DNA from: Diphasiastrum complanatum
Lineage: Eukaryota > Streptophyta > Lycopodiopsida > Lycopodiales > Lycopodiaceae
Direction of reading: 5' to 3'
Assembly: GCA_029204225.1 (NCBI GenBank)
Contig: CM055103.1
Span: forward strand, 3,565,224 to 3,629,223
DNA length: 64,000 nucleotides
This document shows positions 25,965 through 36,447 of this stretch, one piece after another (within the stretch, counting starts at the first letter, position 1; each line of letters opens with the position of its first letter). The position numbers and the translations under genes were made by a program. The notes under the pieces were generated by a model that was given only the letters and a program-made list of their open reading frames with translations, was not told the DNA's origin and did not search any database.

Positions 25965-28900
25965 GCCAAGTTATGAATTATATAATCAAATCCTTAAATA
26001 ACATGGTTCTGGTGGAAAACACAACACAAAGCCTTTAGAAACATCTTGACACTCTCAAAGCCTTTTGTGAAATTTCCAATCTTTCAGTCAACACAGTTGA
26101 AAAAAAACTTGTGGTTTTAAGTTAAATGATCCTCGTATCAATTTTGATGGGGGGGGGGCCAAAATTGGGGGTGGCTTAAGAAAACAAGAATCTGGGAATG
26201 AAATCTTTCAAGATCCTGTCTATGATGGTTCCTCTTGACTTCCTTTCTCAGAGTGAGTCAGACATTAGCATGTGAATTAGGGCAACCTTGTCCAATTAAC
26301 AAATTGTCTCCAGAAGCTTAAGGTACGCCTGGTAATACTCCTATGGTGCTTCTAAAGCAGGCAACCTTACAGTGCAAACATGAGAATATTTGAATCATGA
26401 AGAATTTCTAGTAGGGCCAATCAATGCTGCAGAACTTATATTGGAGATTCTATGGAGGCATATAGTGAGTCCAGTAACAGATTATGCTGCTCATATGTTT
26501 TGCTTTGATTGTCAAGAAAAGGATGTTGTGATACATGCGCAAAGGAGTGAAGCGAAGGCAAATCACATTCAGGTAGCCAAGGCAATAACCCAAAGCGTAA
26601 ATTCCTGACTTACTTTTACTATATGCAAAGAAAAGTTTGCAGTCAGTCAAGTGGGTCACGATAAGTTGTACTTAAAGCAGGCTGCAGTAATCACATAAAC
26701 TTGCATCCAAATTGCCTGATGTGTTACCGACAAATAAAGAGAGGAGGATTCATCTTGCAACTTGAAGCTCACCACCGTTTTGCCCTCTGTACCACACAAG
26801 CTAAGCACAACAAGAATATCTATATTATATATATGAAATATATAACATCATAATAGTATTATGATATAGAACCCACGGTTCTCAGAACCGTGGGTTCCAA
26901 GCATAGTTGCAGCGAATCGCAATTCGCTGCAAAGAATTGTTAAAAAAAAAATTTCAGATTCATATAGGATTTTCGGGCCGCCTCCTCGCAGGCAGAACCT
27001 CGCTACTAGAGGAGGCAGCAATTTTTTTTCTTTTAAGCTATAGGCATCGGATCTTCGCATGTGGATAGGCGACAGGCATCTACTCGGCAATACGAAAGTG
27101 GTGTGCATGGTGCCAGGGGGAAGGCTTGGGAGGGTTGATGAAGGTAGGGGACCCTTGAAAGAAAAGGTACCCTTAAAAGAAAAGGTAAACCCGTAAGCTT
27201 CGTGGAGAGCGAATCGATCAGTTTTTTATATTTGTAAGTGTAGGCTTAATTTTTTGTAAGTGTTGACATTGAGCTGTGGGCAACCAAATCGAACATAGCT
27301 TGGCTCTAGACCACCTTTCTTCATGCCCACGGTGATTCCTACGGCGTCAGTTTCAGCTGTTATGGCACGCCTAGCGAGATTTGAACACCACATTCCAAAT
27401 GCTTGTGTAATTTTGCCATTTCACAAAATGACTTGTGGGCAACCGATTCAAGTGATGTCTAAGCCTAGAATGCATTAGGGCATACTACATCACGGGCTGG
27501 GCATGGTACAGGTGCAAAGCCTAGTACAACACCTTCAGTTCCATCCGCAGCAGCAAGGCCTGGTTCAGAGGCACGAGCATCAGATGAGCATGTTGGTCCA
27601 ACGGCAGCGGGTCCTCGTCCCTCCTCTTCGGCAGGAGATGCACCACATGCTTCAGCAGGTGCTGCCAGAGAGAGTGACACACCCACAGATCAGCCATCCA
27701 TTAGGCATGCTAAACCACGAGCACCATATATAAAGCAGAGAGGGGCTAGGCGAGAGTATGTAACTTGTTCTGCAAATACACAAGCCTGGCTGAATCCACT
27801 GTTTCAAACATAGACTTCAGAATAGTCCAAGCTTCCACTGCATGCTTTGCATTGCAAATGTAAGGAATAATGTTGTCTTTGACAAAAAGATTGATCATCC
27901 TATGAGCCTTCTGTCTCCTGTTTATGTAGTCCAATTCAGGTTTAGATGTTGGTACAGGCTCTCTACCTGCCATTAACTCCCAGCAATTCCTATCCATCAA
28001 GATGTTAGCCATCTTGAACTTCCACACTCTGTAGTTTGTGCCATCAAGTTTGCTAGATTCACCCAGCAAACTCTCCAAAAGACTAGCCATGCTATCATCT
28101 GTGCTCAAACAAAAGCTCAACCTAAAAAGATCAGAAAAGAAACAACTTCCAGCAACTAGGGTTTGACCCCAAACTAGGGTATGTGCCACTTCAAGGCAAC
28201 CCTTCAGCTCCTGCTTTTGACTTTGCCACTTGGTATGGCCTTACTAACTAGCACAAGCACTAGGCCCCACTATAACAGAAACCAGAAGCCCCTACAGAAA
28301 GTGCGCCCTACTTTTGTGTAAGCTCCTCCAGAAAGACTCCCCAAAACTCAGCCAGAATTGGAAAGTTTTTGGATCATCCCACTCTCCTTGCCAATAGCTC
28401 TCGAACAGTGCAAGACTCAACTTGATCTGACTCCTATAGATCAAAAGCTCCCTCTTACAAGATTGAGGTGCTTGTGGAAGATGAGAATCTTCTCAAGAAT
28501 CTAAGCACTGAAGTTTCTCTCACTCACAGACTCACAGGCTAGACACCTGCTCTAATACCATGATGAATTGCAAGACCTAGCTATGGAGTATCTTAACTTC
28601 AATACTAGATCAACAAAGAAAGCTTGAGAAACTTAGCTATGGAAAACATCACATACAAGGAGAATTGCAGAAGCACCTCACCACACCAAAAGCTAGAAAG
28701 AAAATGAATTGCTAGAGAGAGAGAGAGAGGAGGGCGTGGGTCCTCCAAATCCCTTGTGAGGCAAGCACCTCAATTACTTGCACGGAAAGTCTAGGTGTCA
28801 ACCATATGAGTGAGCTACTTGGCCAAGTGGGCCACTTGCACTAATTTACTCAACTTACAAAAGGGGGGTCTCATTTATTTAATTAATAACATGCCCCATG

Positions 28901-30154
28901 AGTTATGTACAACTTACAACTTAATTAGTGCTTAGCCAAAGGGGTAAAATAGGCATTACTCTTCAACACACAATGCGTAAACAAGAGTTACCAAGACATA
29001 AACGAAATACAAAATGCTAGAAACAAAGCAGGCTCCTCAACACCTCACTTTTTTTTTATCTATTATTAATCATCTTAAACATACCAAAAACTAAAATACC
29101 AAAGATAAAGCCATAAAGTTTAAAATAATTTGAATTTTTTTCACGATTAATAGCAAATAACTAAATTGCTTAATTGGTATACAAAAGCATCTCTACTAGT
29201 AAAAAGACAAGAAAACCTATAGAATTGAGAACTCATCACTCCACAATAACATAACCACAATATAAAGAAATGTGAGCGTGCAAATTATGTTTGAATTATT
29301 GTATTCTGGCTGCAATCTTTTATCAAAATTATCAACTCATCAACCTAACCTAGCCTGGCTTATAGAAAGGTCCAAAAATTTTCACATATCACCACTAATT
29401 GTACAAATTTACATGAGTCTTTAAGATAGATTATTCCACTAGAAACGTTCAAGTCTTTATAAAAAGAGCTACCAAAATCAAGAAGATCATGAACAAATAA
29501 ATCATCAATATATCTTCTAGCATGGCCTAATTTATGCAATAAGATGGGACAAGTAACCACAAGAAACTAATACTTAAATAAATTCAAATTCATAATAGAA
29601 AAGATAAAAGTTTGATAGATGAACAGCATAAATAATACCCATGGAAATACCTATCCTTTCTTGGACAAGAGAATTTGTTGGGGCTTGGCAGGACATTACC
29701 ACACCATGTATATAGATCAGATTGATCTAGAGTTGGGAATAAGTGTGAGGGATTTGACACCCTGCGTGTGTAAGTCCAACCCAGTGATCACATTGTTATT
29801 TGATTAAATAAATGGCAATAAAGAGACTTTTAGGCTATTTATAAAGTAAATAGTTTAGAGGCCTAAAAGTCAAGTTAGAAAATGGAGGGTCCATTCCCAC
29901 CACAATTCAAAGTCAAATAATAGGGAGGTAGAGATTGGCCAATAGCCATTGAGGCCAAGTACCCAAAATCCACTTAAATAGTGGTACTTTGTATTTCATT
30001 TTTTATGTCCAATGTTCAATCAAAGAAGGTGGAACCTCTACCATTTTGGAAATTGAATGTCCTTGCTTTTCCTCTTTCTCCATCTCTCACATGTTTTTGC
30101 TATTTTCATATTTGTTGGATTTGCTAATGGTTGAATTTGATTATGAATGCTATC

Positions 30155-30210
<56 letters not shown>

Positions 30211-30215
30211 TGAGT

Positions 30216-30253
<38 letters not shown>

Positions 30254-33200
30254 AAGAAAGCTTTATTAACGTGGGTGCATAAGACCAAAAAGAAAATATG
30301 TACAAGCAACAGTGGGAGCACCATCCATAGGAGGACGGGGCCGTAAAATGCTATAAACTAGCTACGAATGAAAGTAGAACAAAGCAGAAGTGAAATAAGC
30401 CCACAACCCGGGCCAGGTATAACATAAGAAGTACAGAAAGAGTACCAATGCCCACAACCCAGGCCAGGTGGAGAATAAGTACATATCAGCGAAAGTAAGT
30501 GTGAAGTGTCCGTTGAGTGGAGTGTACGGTGGGCCCTGATGGAGGCAAGTGGCGACTACATCTGATCTTTTTCCGCAGTGGCACAGAATCTCATCATCGG
30601 AGTCATCAGCATGTGCTCGAGTCCGAAAGAAACCAGTGAGAAGCAGCTACTGGGAGTCTAACCCCAAGTGATCTGGTACAGGCAGATGAGACTGACGGAG
30701 AGAGTAAGCATCTCACGAACAAGAAGTCCCAAGCAACGAGCATCAGAATAGGAGACAAAACTGCGAAGTGTATGCGGGCCATCACGAAAGAGACAATAAT
30801 ACCTCCCCCTGTATCTCATAATACAACGGACATCTGAGAGGAAATGGGCTTCATCTTCCACCTCCTGCAACGAGCACAAGCGACATAGACGACACTCCCG
30901 GAGGATATCCCATGCACGACCGGCCTCAATAGTAAGCTGATGAGAGGAAATGCGCAACTGCCCAAGACGATAGTGTAGGCCGTGTGACAGGGTCTGTGAG
31001 AGATAGAGCGGCAACAATGGCAAACCAGAAGGATCCAGAGAGAGGAAGTGTGTCTGGTAATAGCTCAGTCGAATGCGGGAAGGTGGGAGGGAGCTCCAAG
31101 TCTGCTGCATGTATCGACGAAATAAATAGCTTGGATATATGAATGCGTACCACGAGGAAAATTCATGATAGAGATGCCCATATGTCGTAAGAGATCAGAC
31201 GCCTACTGGTACCAGGATAGCTTGGCATGGGAATCAGCTAGGACACGTGAAGAAGTAACCGCAACAACTATGTATCTATCCGGGTGAGATGCACGAATCT
31301 CCTGAATCCGCTGAAGAAGAAGAATAAGGCAGAAAAAGCCCTCAAGGATGATCGGAGGAGTAGCAAACTCAGCACATAGGATATCATGAGCGATGGTAGT
31401 CTTGGCACGTATCATGCGACCCAACATAGTGGCCTGAATGCGGGAAATGCCTGCCCAGTCCCGGAGAGAAAATCCTCGCAACCAGATCTCGGAGGCATAC
31501 ATCACTGCTGGAACAAATGGCATCTAGTAGCGGATCAAAAATATGATTCATTGTACAACCACGCTCGAACTGGACCAATGCTGAAAGACCGGGGAAATGT
31601 GCACAAATGTAGCCTGGCGGAAACCAAGAAGGGGCGCAGTAAACAAGACTCCCAAGTATAAGAGGCAACAATGTCAACTTCCTGGCCGTCATAGAAGAAT
31701 TGATAATTGTCAAGGCTTTGTCGATTGGTGTTGAAAATCGTGATCTTCGTCTTTTTTAAGTTAACAGAGAGACCCCGAGCAACACAAAACCGATGTAAGA
31801 CCTATAAGTGACACTGCAACCCTTCTGGTGAGGGAGAAAGCAGAACATTGTCATCAGCATAAAGCACAATGGGGATGAGCAAATGAGCCAGCGGGCAACC
31901 ATCTCCACCTTCTTCACGAATGAGGCGCTCAAGATCATCAATATAAAGTGCAAACAGCGGAGGGGACAGTGGACAGCCTTGCTTGACGCCAACAGTGCTA
32001 CGGATGGGAGAAGACAAATCAGTACCCAGCTGAATACGTGCTAGAACTCTCTCATACAGAACGACCACCGCCGCGAGAATAGAGTCGGAAAAGCCAAGCT
32101 GACGTAGTCTGTTGATCAAAAGATGATGACGGTGAACAATATCAAAGGCCTTAGAGAGATCAACAAAACAAGCAAATACCTTCTTGCCTATATGCTTTGC
32201 CTCCTCAATGATACTACGTAGGGTGAGGACATGATCAAGAGTGCTATAACCCCAGCGGAAGCCAGCCTGGCCAGTCGTATACAATAGTCGAGAATCAGCC
32301 TCTGCCGTAACGAAGTTCTAGTGAATAGTGGCGTACAACTTGGCCATGGTATGACCAATCATAATAGTGCGATAGTTGTGGACATTCATGGCATCACCTA
32401 TTGTAAGAATGGGGCGAAGGAGATTGGTGGCCCAAGGTATGGGGAAACCATCAACGACAAAGCGGTTGAAACAACGGGCCAGGAAAGGGGAGGCGAGTTT
32501 GGCAACTGGTTTGAGGAGCTCGGCTGAAAAAAGAGGTCACAGTGGGTAGGACGAGAAGAAAGAGAGATGGAAGGGTGAGTATATAGGTTGGTTGCATAGG
32601 TGGATGCAATTTCCAAAGTACGAAGACGTTTGCGAGAGCCTGTAGACATAAACTTCTTAGCACGCTTTGTGCGCAAGACAAAGCCTGGAGGCAGGCGATT
32701 GCAGGAGATAGATGAGAGAGGAAGCAAAACTCTAATCAAGCAGTTTTACGGAAATGAGCGTAAATTTTTAATACGAAGTCCGATTGATCCGAAAATTGAT
32801 TCAGATCGAAGGTAAGACAGAGCACTACGCAGTCGTCGGACTTACTTACAGTACGGTACGGATCCGTACGTACTGTATGGATTTTACAGAATGCGAAAAT
32901 TTTGAGATCAAGAAAAATCAAATTTTCAAAACTCAAATTGTTGAGCATCTATTGCAAAAGGATAGCATCAATGAAATCTTGAGAAACAAGCTTAGAGTAG
33001 CTAAAAGTGCAAGAAAGTGTCATGCACAAAAAAGGTAGATCTAGCCACAAAAAATGCTAGAAAGAAGTGAGAGTTACATGGAGAGAGAGAGAGAGAGGGA
33101 ATTAGAATTATTATTATTAACGTATTTTCGTACCCAAAGGTACATAAGACAAAAGAGAGTACAAAAGGTGAGGAGCATTGTCCGCATACGGACTTATTTA

Positions 33201-34173
33201 CTAGTAAAAAAGAGAAGAAGACAAGAAACTAGCATATCTATCTCGCTATCTCTAAGAAGAAGAAATATCCAAGCTTGACCACCAACTTGCGAGGGTACAA
33301 TGCAAGAGCTTAACCACCTGCTCTGTGGAGGAGACTAGCTACGAGTAAGCTGAAAATAATGAGTGATAGTAGTAGTGGAGCGTGTTGTGGAAGTCTGGAT
33401 ACTCGAGGAACGATCGCAACGTGAGAGGGGTATCTCTGTATAAACAATGGTAACGCCCCCTGATCTCGTAATATACTGGACAGCGAAAGATGAAATGGAA
33501 CTCATCCTCCACTTCATGAAGAGAACAAAGCTGACATATCCTCTGCAATCTGGGAGTGTCCGTGTATCTACCCGTCTCAATAGCCAGTTGATGAGAAGAG
33601 ACTCGGGGCTGTCCCATACGGTATCGCAGACCAAAAGATAATGGCTGTGTAAGATATGCTGGAAGGACAGGGGTACCCGTAGTATCCAACCGTAGTAGAT
33701 GTGTGCCATAGAAATGTATCTTGACCTTATCAGGGTCGGGCTATGACCATATAGTGCGTATGTAGCTACAATAAATATGTTGTCTGATATAAGCATGAGT
33801 CCCGCTCGGCAAATCAAGTATAGATAAGCCCCAAGTCTGAAGAAGGGCTGAGACACTGCCAAACCAAGAATGCTTGGCCCCCTGTCCAGCAATGGTGCGT
33901 GATGAAGTGAGAGCAGCAACAATATATCTGGAAGTGTCTAACTCTAATATCCTGTGAAGAAAGGTAATGATCTAAAACATAGCACCGATAACCAAGTGAG
34001 GGGAAGCAAACTCCGCTAATATGATATCATGTGGCACCGAGGGCTTAGCCCTAATCATCCTGCTAAGCATGAGAATCTGGATACGAATAAGATCCCTCCA
34101 AGTATCACGTGATAAATCCGGACACCAAGTCTCAGCAGAGTATAAAACAACCGGGGAGATAGTGGTAGAAAAT

Positions 34174-34204
<31 letters not shown>

Positions 34205-34816
34205 TAAGCTTGAACATGGAGATTGTTGTAGCATGCATAATATTATGAATCTAAGCTTTATTCTCATGGGAATGAACTTCCGCGTGACATAAAAGAAGAA
34301 TCCTCTTCATATCTTAATTGTTTTGCATGTGCTTCGAATTAGGGTTTGAGGGTGGGGGTGGACAAGGAAACTCCCTACAATTTCCAAGAAAATTGATGTA
34401 CAAGTTGTGATTAGAAAATTCTCCCTTTGCAAGAGCATTGAACTCCAAGAAACTTTAAAAAAAACTTCCACCATTTAGAATCAAAGCCCCCATAGGTTGA
34501 TTAGCAAAAGAGACTCCATAACAAACTATAGCAAATGTGAAGGAAGAAAGCAAAACAAAACTTGCAATAAATGGAATATTTGTTGAGCGCAAAACAAGAA
34601 TCTGGTCTATGAAACAAGTAACGTGCTCAATTGTAACACATGCACCGAAATCACATTAAATTTTTGCATGTAAGAAGAGAAGTACCACTTCGCAGAGGCG
34701 TAGAGGCCACGATCACAAAGTTGGCGGATTGCTCGCCTAAGTTGAGTACGATGTGAGGTAGTCGAGCTTGTGAAGGCTGCCATGCCTGTCTGAACTCCCT
34801 TCGCTATCACATCCAT
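20721..34816 (-). CDS. APC8: Anaphase-promoting complex subunit 8 (CDC23), four exons
   Basis: TPR scaffold subunit of the APC/C ubiquitin ligase, which targets mitotic regulators for proteasomal destruction in the nucleus. Exons inferred from splice signals and frame: 34816-34686, 25844-25550, 22359-21109 and 20819-20721. Lengths 131, 295, 1251 and 99 give exactly 592 codons including the TAA stop, close to the family's usual size. All donors are GT and acceptors AG; intron phases are 2, 0 and 0. The N-terminal APC8 helix pattern (LRRAIRQLCDRGLYASAKW) spans exons 1-2. An acidic linker (NEEEEDDEEDAF) precedes the LAKSFFDMREYRRA helix. TPR motifs start near residues 349, 384, 417 and 451 (GNYYSLKAQHEKAVLYFKRA, WTLMGHEYVEMKN, WYGLGQTYEILAMPYYA, WCAMGQCYE). 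Start chosen at ATG 34814-34816; the frame stays open upstream but looks non-conserved. No stop or frameshift was found, so it looks functional. Confidence 0.93.
22360..25549 (-). other. APC8 intron 2, 3.2 kb
   Basis: Bounded by GTAAAT at 25549 and CTCAAG at 22360 in gene sense. No gene or clear transposon is recognised inside. A G-rich patch at about 24077-24085 and the block 24090-24420 have higher GC than their surroundings but no domain I recognise. Confidence 0.8.
25907..25962. repeat. (CT)n tract, (GA)n in gene sense, near the exon 2 acceptor
   Basis: About 56 bp of CT, i.e. GA in APC8 sense, ending 62 bp upstream of the exon 2 3' splice site. A polypurine run near where a polypyrimidine tract is normally found is unusual. 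The actual acceptor is preceded by mixed sequence. Confidence 0.9.
26869..27016. repeat. palindrome module inside APC8 intron 1
   Basis: Three inverted repeats in a row. GAACCCACGGTTCT with its exact complement has a 14-bp stem and one-base spacer (26869-26897). GCAGCGAAT with its complement has a 9-bp stem and four-base loop (26909-26930). GCCTCCTC…GAGGAGGC is 8 bp (26980-27016). Runs of A and T flank them. The layout recalls the hAT subterminal blocks, but no terminal repeat could be paired. Confidence 0.75.
27180..27745. other. unassigned fragment between intron sequence and a copia relic
   Basis: One plus-strand frame (about 27470-27740) is Ala/Ser/Pro-rich (for example RPGSEARASDEHVGPTAAGP) and may be the disordered tail of a transposon protein. 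The junction with copia gag falls at about 27746. I do not recognise the family. Confidence 0.3.
27746..28090 (-). pseudogene. Ty1-copia gag N-terminus, truncated
   Basis: Minus-strand ATG at 28090-28088. The protein begins MASLLESLLGESSKLDGTNY and continues through CNAKHAVEAWTILKSMFETV to LQNKLHTL, then breaks at about 27746. It closely matches the first 110 or so residues of the intact copia gag at 40587, so it is the same family. Everything downstream is deleted. It sits inside APC8 intron 1 in the same orientation as the host gene. Confidence 0.88.
28549..28968 (-). repeat. Ty1-copia 5' LTR with primer-binding site
   Basis: The LTR spans 28561-28968 (TGATGAATTGC…CTTCAACA). The 12 bases inside it (28549-28560) are a one-mismatch match to the initiator-Met primer site (TGGTATTAGAGC in sense). 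It is homologous to the 398-bp LTRs of the element at 36050-41088 but clearly diverged from them. The 3' LTR is absent, so this is a 5' fragment. Confidence 0.85.
28969..29359. other. AT-rich intronic sequence, no confident feature
   Basis: Multiple A/T runs and no domain. It may include the degenerate downstream part of the RT scrap at 29360-29640. Confidence 0.35.
29360..29640 (-). pseudogene. possible Penelope-like reverse transcriptase scrap
   Basis: The minus-strand translation contains LGHARRYIDDLFVHDLLDFG followed by a YKDLNVSSGIIY segment, preceded in a nearby frame by YEFEF. RYIDDLF with this downstream spacing is the catalytic C-box context of Penelope-like RTs rather than that of copia (YVDDLL) or Ty3 (YLDD) RTs. 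It is short and shifted in frame. A diverged LINE or retron-like RT is the alternative. Confidence 0.4.
29676..30155 (+). repeat. Ty3 LTR copy 3, left part
   Basis: Begins TGTTGGGGCTTG and carries GAGGGATTTGACACCCTGCG, GTGTGTAAGTCCAACCC and AATAGGGAGGTAGAGATTGG, all in the same order as the LTRs at 5594 and 14791. It ends at GCTATCTTTGTG, where copies 1 and 2 continue. The remainder of the LTR reappears at about 34205, so the LINE block between is an insertion. Confidence 0.7.
30156..30260. repeat. compound microsatellite (TG)n-(GAGT)n-(GA)n-(GAAA)n
   Basis: TG about 30156-30208, GAGT to about 30221, GA to about 30249, GAAA to 30260. It lies exactly at the junction between the interrupted LTR and the 3' end of a minus-strand LINE. 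Confidence 0.95.
30261..32740 (-). pseudogene. LINE 1: reverse transcriptase and C-terminal zinc finger
   Basis: Minus-strand non-LTR retrotransposon. The RT fingers region gives NYRTIMIGHTMAKLYATI (about 32400-32330). Next come AGFRWGYSTLDHVLTL, motif A FVDLSKAFDIVHRHHLL (about 32170), motif B GVKQGCPLSPPLFALYIDDL (about 31990) and motif C VLYADDNVLL (about 31855), the catalytic box. A RIQATMLGRMIRAK segment (about 31440) and a CRLCSLQEVEDEAHFLSDVRC zinc-finger-like segment (about 30880-30820) follow. Stops and frameshifts after the RT make it inactive. The 3' end (TTAATAAAG in sense) abuts the GA microsatellite at 30260. The 5' endonuclease part is absent. Confidence 0.85.
32741..33080. other. 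spacer between LINEs containing a BamHI-centred palindrome
   Basis: Contains the perfect 14-bp palindrome GTACGGATCCGTAC at 32856-32869, flanked by CAGTACG and GTACTG so that the stem can extend with one bulge. The rest is AT-rich and non-coding. Confidence 0.7.
33081..33097. repeat. short (GA)n at the 3' end of LINE 2
   Basis: Seventeen bp of GA directly adjoining the LINE 2 terminus. Confidence 0.85.
33098..34173 (-). pseudogene. LINE 2: 5'-truncated C-terminal part of a related LINE
   Basis: Minus-strand segments parallel LINE 1. WRDLIRIQILMLSRMIRAKP and PHDIILAEFASP (about 34110-34000) match RIQATMLGRMIRAK and HDILCAEFATP of LINE 1. QLCSLHEVEDEFHFIFRC (about 33540-33480) is the C-terminal zinc finger (Cx2Cx10Hx4C). 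Frameshifts are present. The 5' edge stops at a GA tract (34174-34200) and the 3' edge at another (33081-33097), the classic shape of a truncated LINE insertion. Confidence 0.8.
34174..34200. repeat. (GA)n at the truncated 5' edge of LINE 2
   Basis: About 27 bp of GA separating LINE 2 from the right part of the interrupted Ty3 LTR. Confidence 0.9.
34205..34430 (+). repeat. Ty3 LTR copy 3, right part
   Basis: AGCTTTATTCTCATGGGAAT, CGCGTGACA, TTTGAGG and GGACAAGGAAACTCCCTACA line up in order with 6225-6345 of LTR copy 1. It therefore completes the LTR that breaks off at 30155. It lies about 250 bp from APC8 exon 1, inside intron 1. Confidence 0.6.
34686..34816 (-). CDS. APC8: APC8 exon 1 (isolated 8.8 kb from exon 2)
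   Basis: Forty-three codons plus two bases, ending AAGTG|GTACTT. The split Trp codon (TG|G) is completed by the first base of exon 2 at 25844 (TGTAG|GGCTGCTGAA), restoring the conserved KW-A-x-EQLVG junction. This small exon is easily missed by gene prediction because LINEs, an LTR and a copia fragment lie between it and exon 2. Confidence 0.87.
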
Positions 34817-34949
34817 GTCCAAGTCAAATATCAACTTATAACGATCCAAAAGAAATCTTGCTAACAAACAGATTACTATTTTATAAAAACAAATCACATA
34901 TAAAAAATCGAAAGGCATAGTTGTTGACCTTTATGTGAAGGAAGAGAAC

Positions 34950-34952
<3 letters not shown>

Positions 34953-35020
<68 letters not shown>
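34953..35020. repeat. (CT)n tract upstream of APC8 ((GA)n in gene sense)
   Basis: About 68 bp beginning 136 bp upstream of the chosen APC8 ATG. GA-repeat elements near plant transcription starts can bind BASIC PENTACYSTEINE-type factors. A promoter role here is inference from position only, and no clear TATA box was found. Confidence 0.9.
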
Positions 35021-35022
<2 letters not shown>

Positions 35023-35428
35023 GGATGCTATCTTAGGAAAGTTCAATAGACCACCAGTGCAGCTAGACACTATTTTCAACTGATCATCTACTTCCAAAGA
35101 GTCACAACATTCAAGGGTATAGACGAGGGTAGGTGGAGATACCCATCAATTGCAATTGCATGATTTAAAGAGCTTCATGAGAGAGTTCATCATCTATCTT
35201 AGTACTCATAGGCCTTATGACTGATGGTCTCTATTGGAATATCTTCTCATATCTTCCAAAGGGGACTCACTCCTACATCAACCAATAAATTCATAAGTTA
35301 TATAGTTAGAGAGTTTCTACTTCCACAAAAATTTAGTAGTGGATGTGGACAATAAGTTCACATCAATAAATGGTTCTCTATTTGGACATTCAGCGAAACA
35401 AATGGCCTAAAACTTGAAGTCTTTTGTG
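35021..35428. other. upstream flank of APC8, no confident feature
   Basis: Probably includes the APC8 promoter. No coding domain or repeat boundary is recognised. Confidence 0.35.
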
Positions 35429-35641
35429 CTAGAAAAGTTGATTCAAAAGTACAGCTTGACCCAAAGCACGTAGTCTCTGTGTCTCTGCCTCACAACTAAT
35501 CATTGTCTGAAGGATAGTGCCATAAAGTTTCGCCACAATGTGCCCAATCATAATGGTTCGATAGTTATTAGGTTTCATGGGGTCACCAGTTCGTATGGCC
35601 CACCAAGTTAAGAACCTAAAACCGAACAATGAGATCTTCAC
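35429..35641 (-). pseudogene. LINE reverse transcriptase scrap
   Basis: The minus-strand translation includes NNYRTIMIGHIVAKLYGTIL, a near match to NYRTIMIGHTMAKLYATI at the start of the RT in LINE 1. Only about 70 codons remain. Confidence 0.7.
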
Positions 35642-35795
35642 GTCAAGAGGAGGAGACCATTACGCGAGAGCTAAGTTCCATTTGCATGGCGTGGCAAGCG
35701 TAAAAATCTTGTCATTAAACTTTTTGCATGTGTTTCATTTTGCAAGAACGTAATCTTTGCATATGTCTAATGAATGAAGGATATTTTTTGGGCAG

Positions 35796-35868
35796 ATATG
35801 GATGCTGGATATTGAGCGATGGATGGACGACACTCGTTGGTGATCCGTCGTCAATATCCTGGTCTCAT
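35796..35868 (+). pseudogene. hAT-family transposase gene, left piece (split by a Ty3 element)
   Basis: After a plausible acceptor (TTTTTTGGGCAG, ending 35795) the plus strand encodes YGCWILSDGWTTLVGD, matching YGCSIMSDGWTDV of the intact transposase at 44-48 kb, which includes the first catalytic Asp region. The frame stops at 35868, exactly where the Ty3 LTR begins, and resumes at 52173. An upstream exon may lie at about 35641-35712, but I could not support it firmly. Confidence 0.75.
35864..35868. repeat. imperfect target-site duplication of the large Ty3 element (left)
   Basis: CTCAT here and CTCTT at 52173-52177 flank TGTTAG…TAACA LTR ends. Four of five bases match, and both lie at the break point of the interrupted hAT gene. 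Confidence 0.6.
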
Positions 35869-36049
35869 TGTTAGAGATCTAAACACCATGGTAGGGCAAA
35901 CACTAACTGATCCACCCAACCTTGCCTACTCCCTGATATGGAGTAAGCCCCTCCTAGCCCAGTGTGAGGACCGGTAGCATGCATACTGGCAAGTGTCGGC
36001 CACGTGGCACTGACGTGGCCGACTGCACGTCGGGACCCAACGTGGGGCC
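35869..36049 (-). repeat. Ty3 element A 3' LTR, first part
   Basis: Runs from TGTTAGAGATCT to the point where the copia LTR begins. It matches 51824-51986 of the 5' LTR with scattered differences, so the Ty3 insertion is older than the copia one. Confidence 0.85.
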
Positions 36050-36447
36050 TGAAGAATTATGAGACCTAGCTATGGAGTATCTTAACTCAGATGCTAGATC
36101 AACTATGAAAGCTTGAGAAAACTTGGCTATGGAAATATCACACACAAGGAGAATTGCATGAGCCTCTCACAAACTCAAAAGTCTCAAGAAGAAATGAATT
36201 ACTTGAGAGAGAGAGGAGGGCGTGGGTCCTCCAAATCCCTTGTGAGGCAAGCACCTCCTTTACATGCATGGAAAGTCTAGGTGTCAACCATAGGAGTGAG
36301 CTACTTGGCCAAGTGGGCCACTTGCACTAATTTACATAACTTAACAAAAGGGGGGGTCATGCATTTAATTAAAACATGCCCCATGAGTTATGTACAACTT
36401 AACTAATGCTTAGCCAAAAGGGGTAAAATAGGCATTACTCTTCAACA
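36050..36447 (-). repeat. copia B 3' LTR
   Basis: TGAAGAATTATG…TTCAACA, 398 bp, with a 5' TG and 3' CA. Confidence 0.95.

Noticed and set aside
27380-27405. tRNA-like B-box (GTTCAAATCT on the minus strand)
   Set aside because: No T-stem complementarity, A-box or acceptor stem could be built around it.
34817-34918. N-terminal extension of APC8 from an upstream in-frame start
   Set aside because: The frame is open, but the residues are hydrophobic and AT-driven, unlike the family's N-terminus. The ATG at 34814-34816 is followed directly by the conserved helix region.
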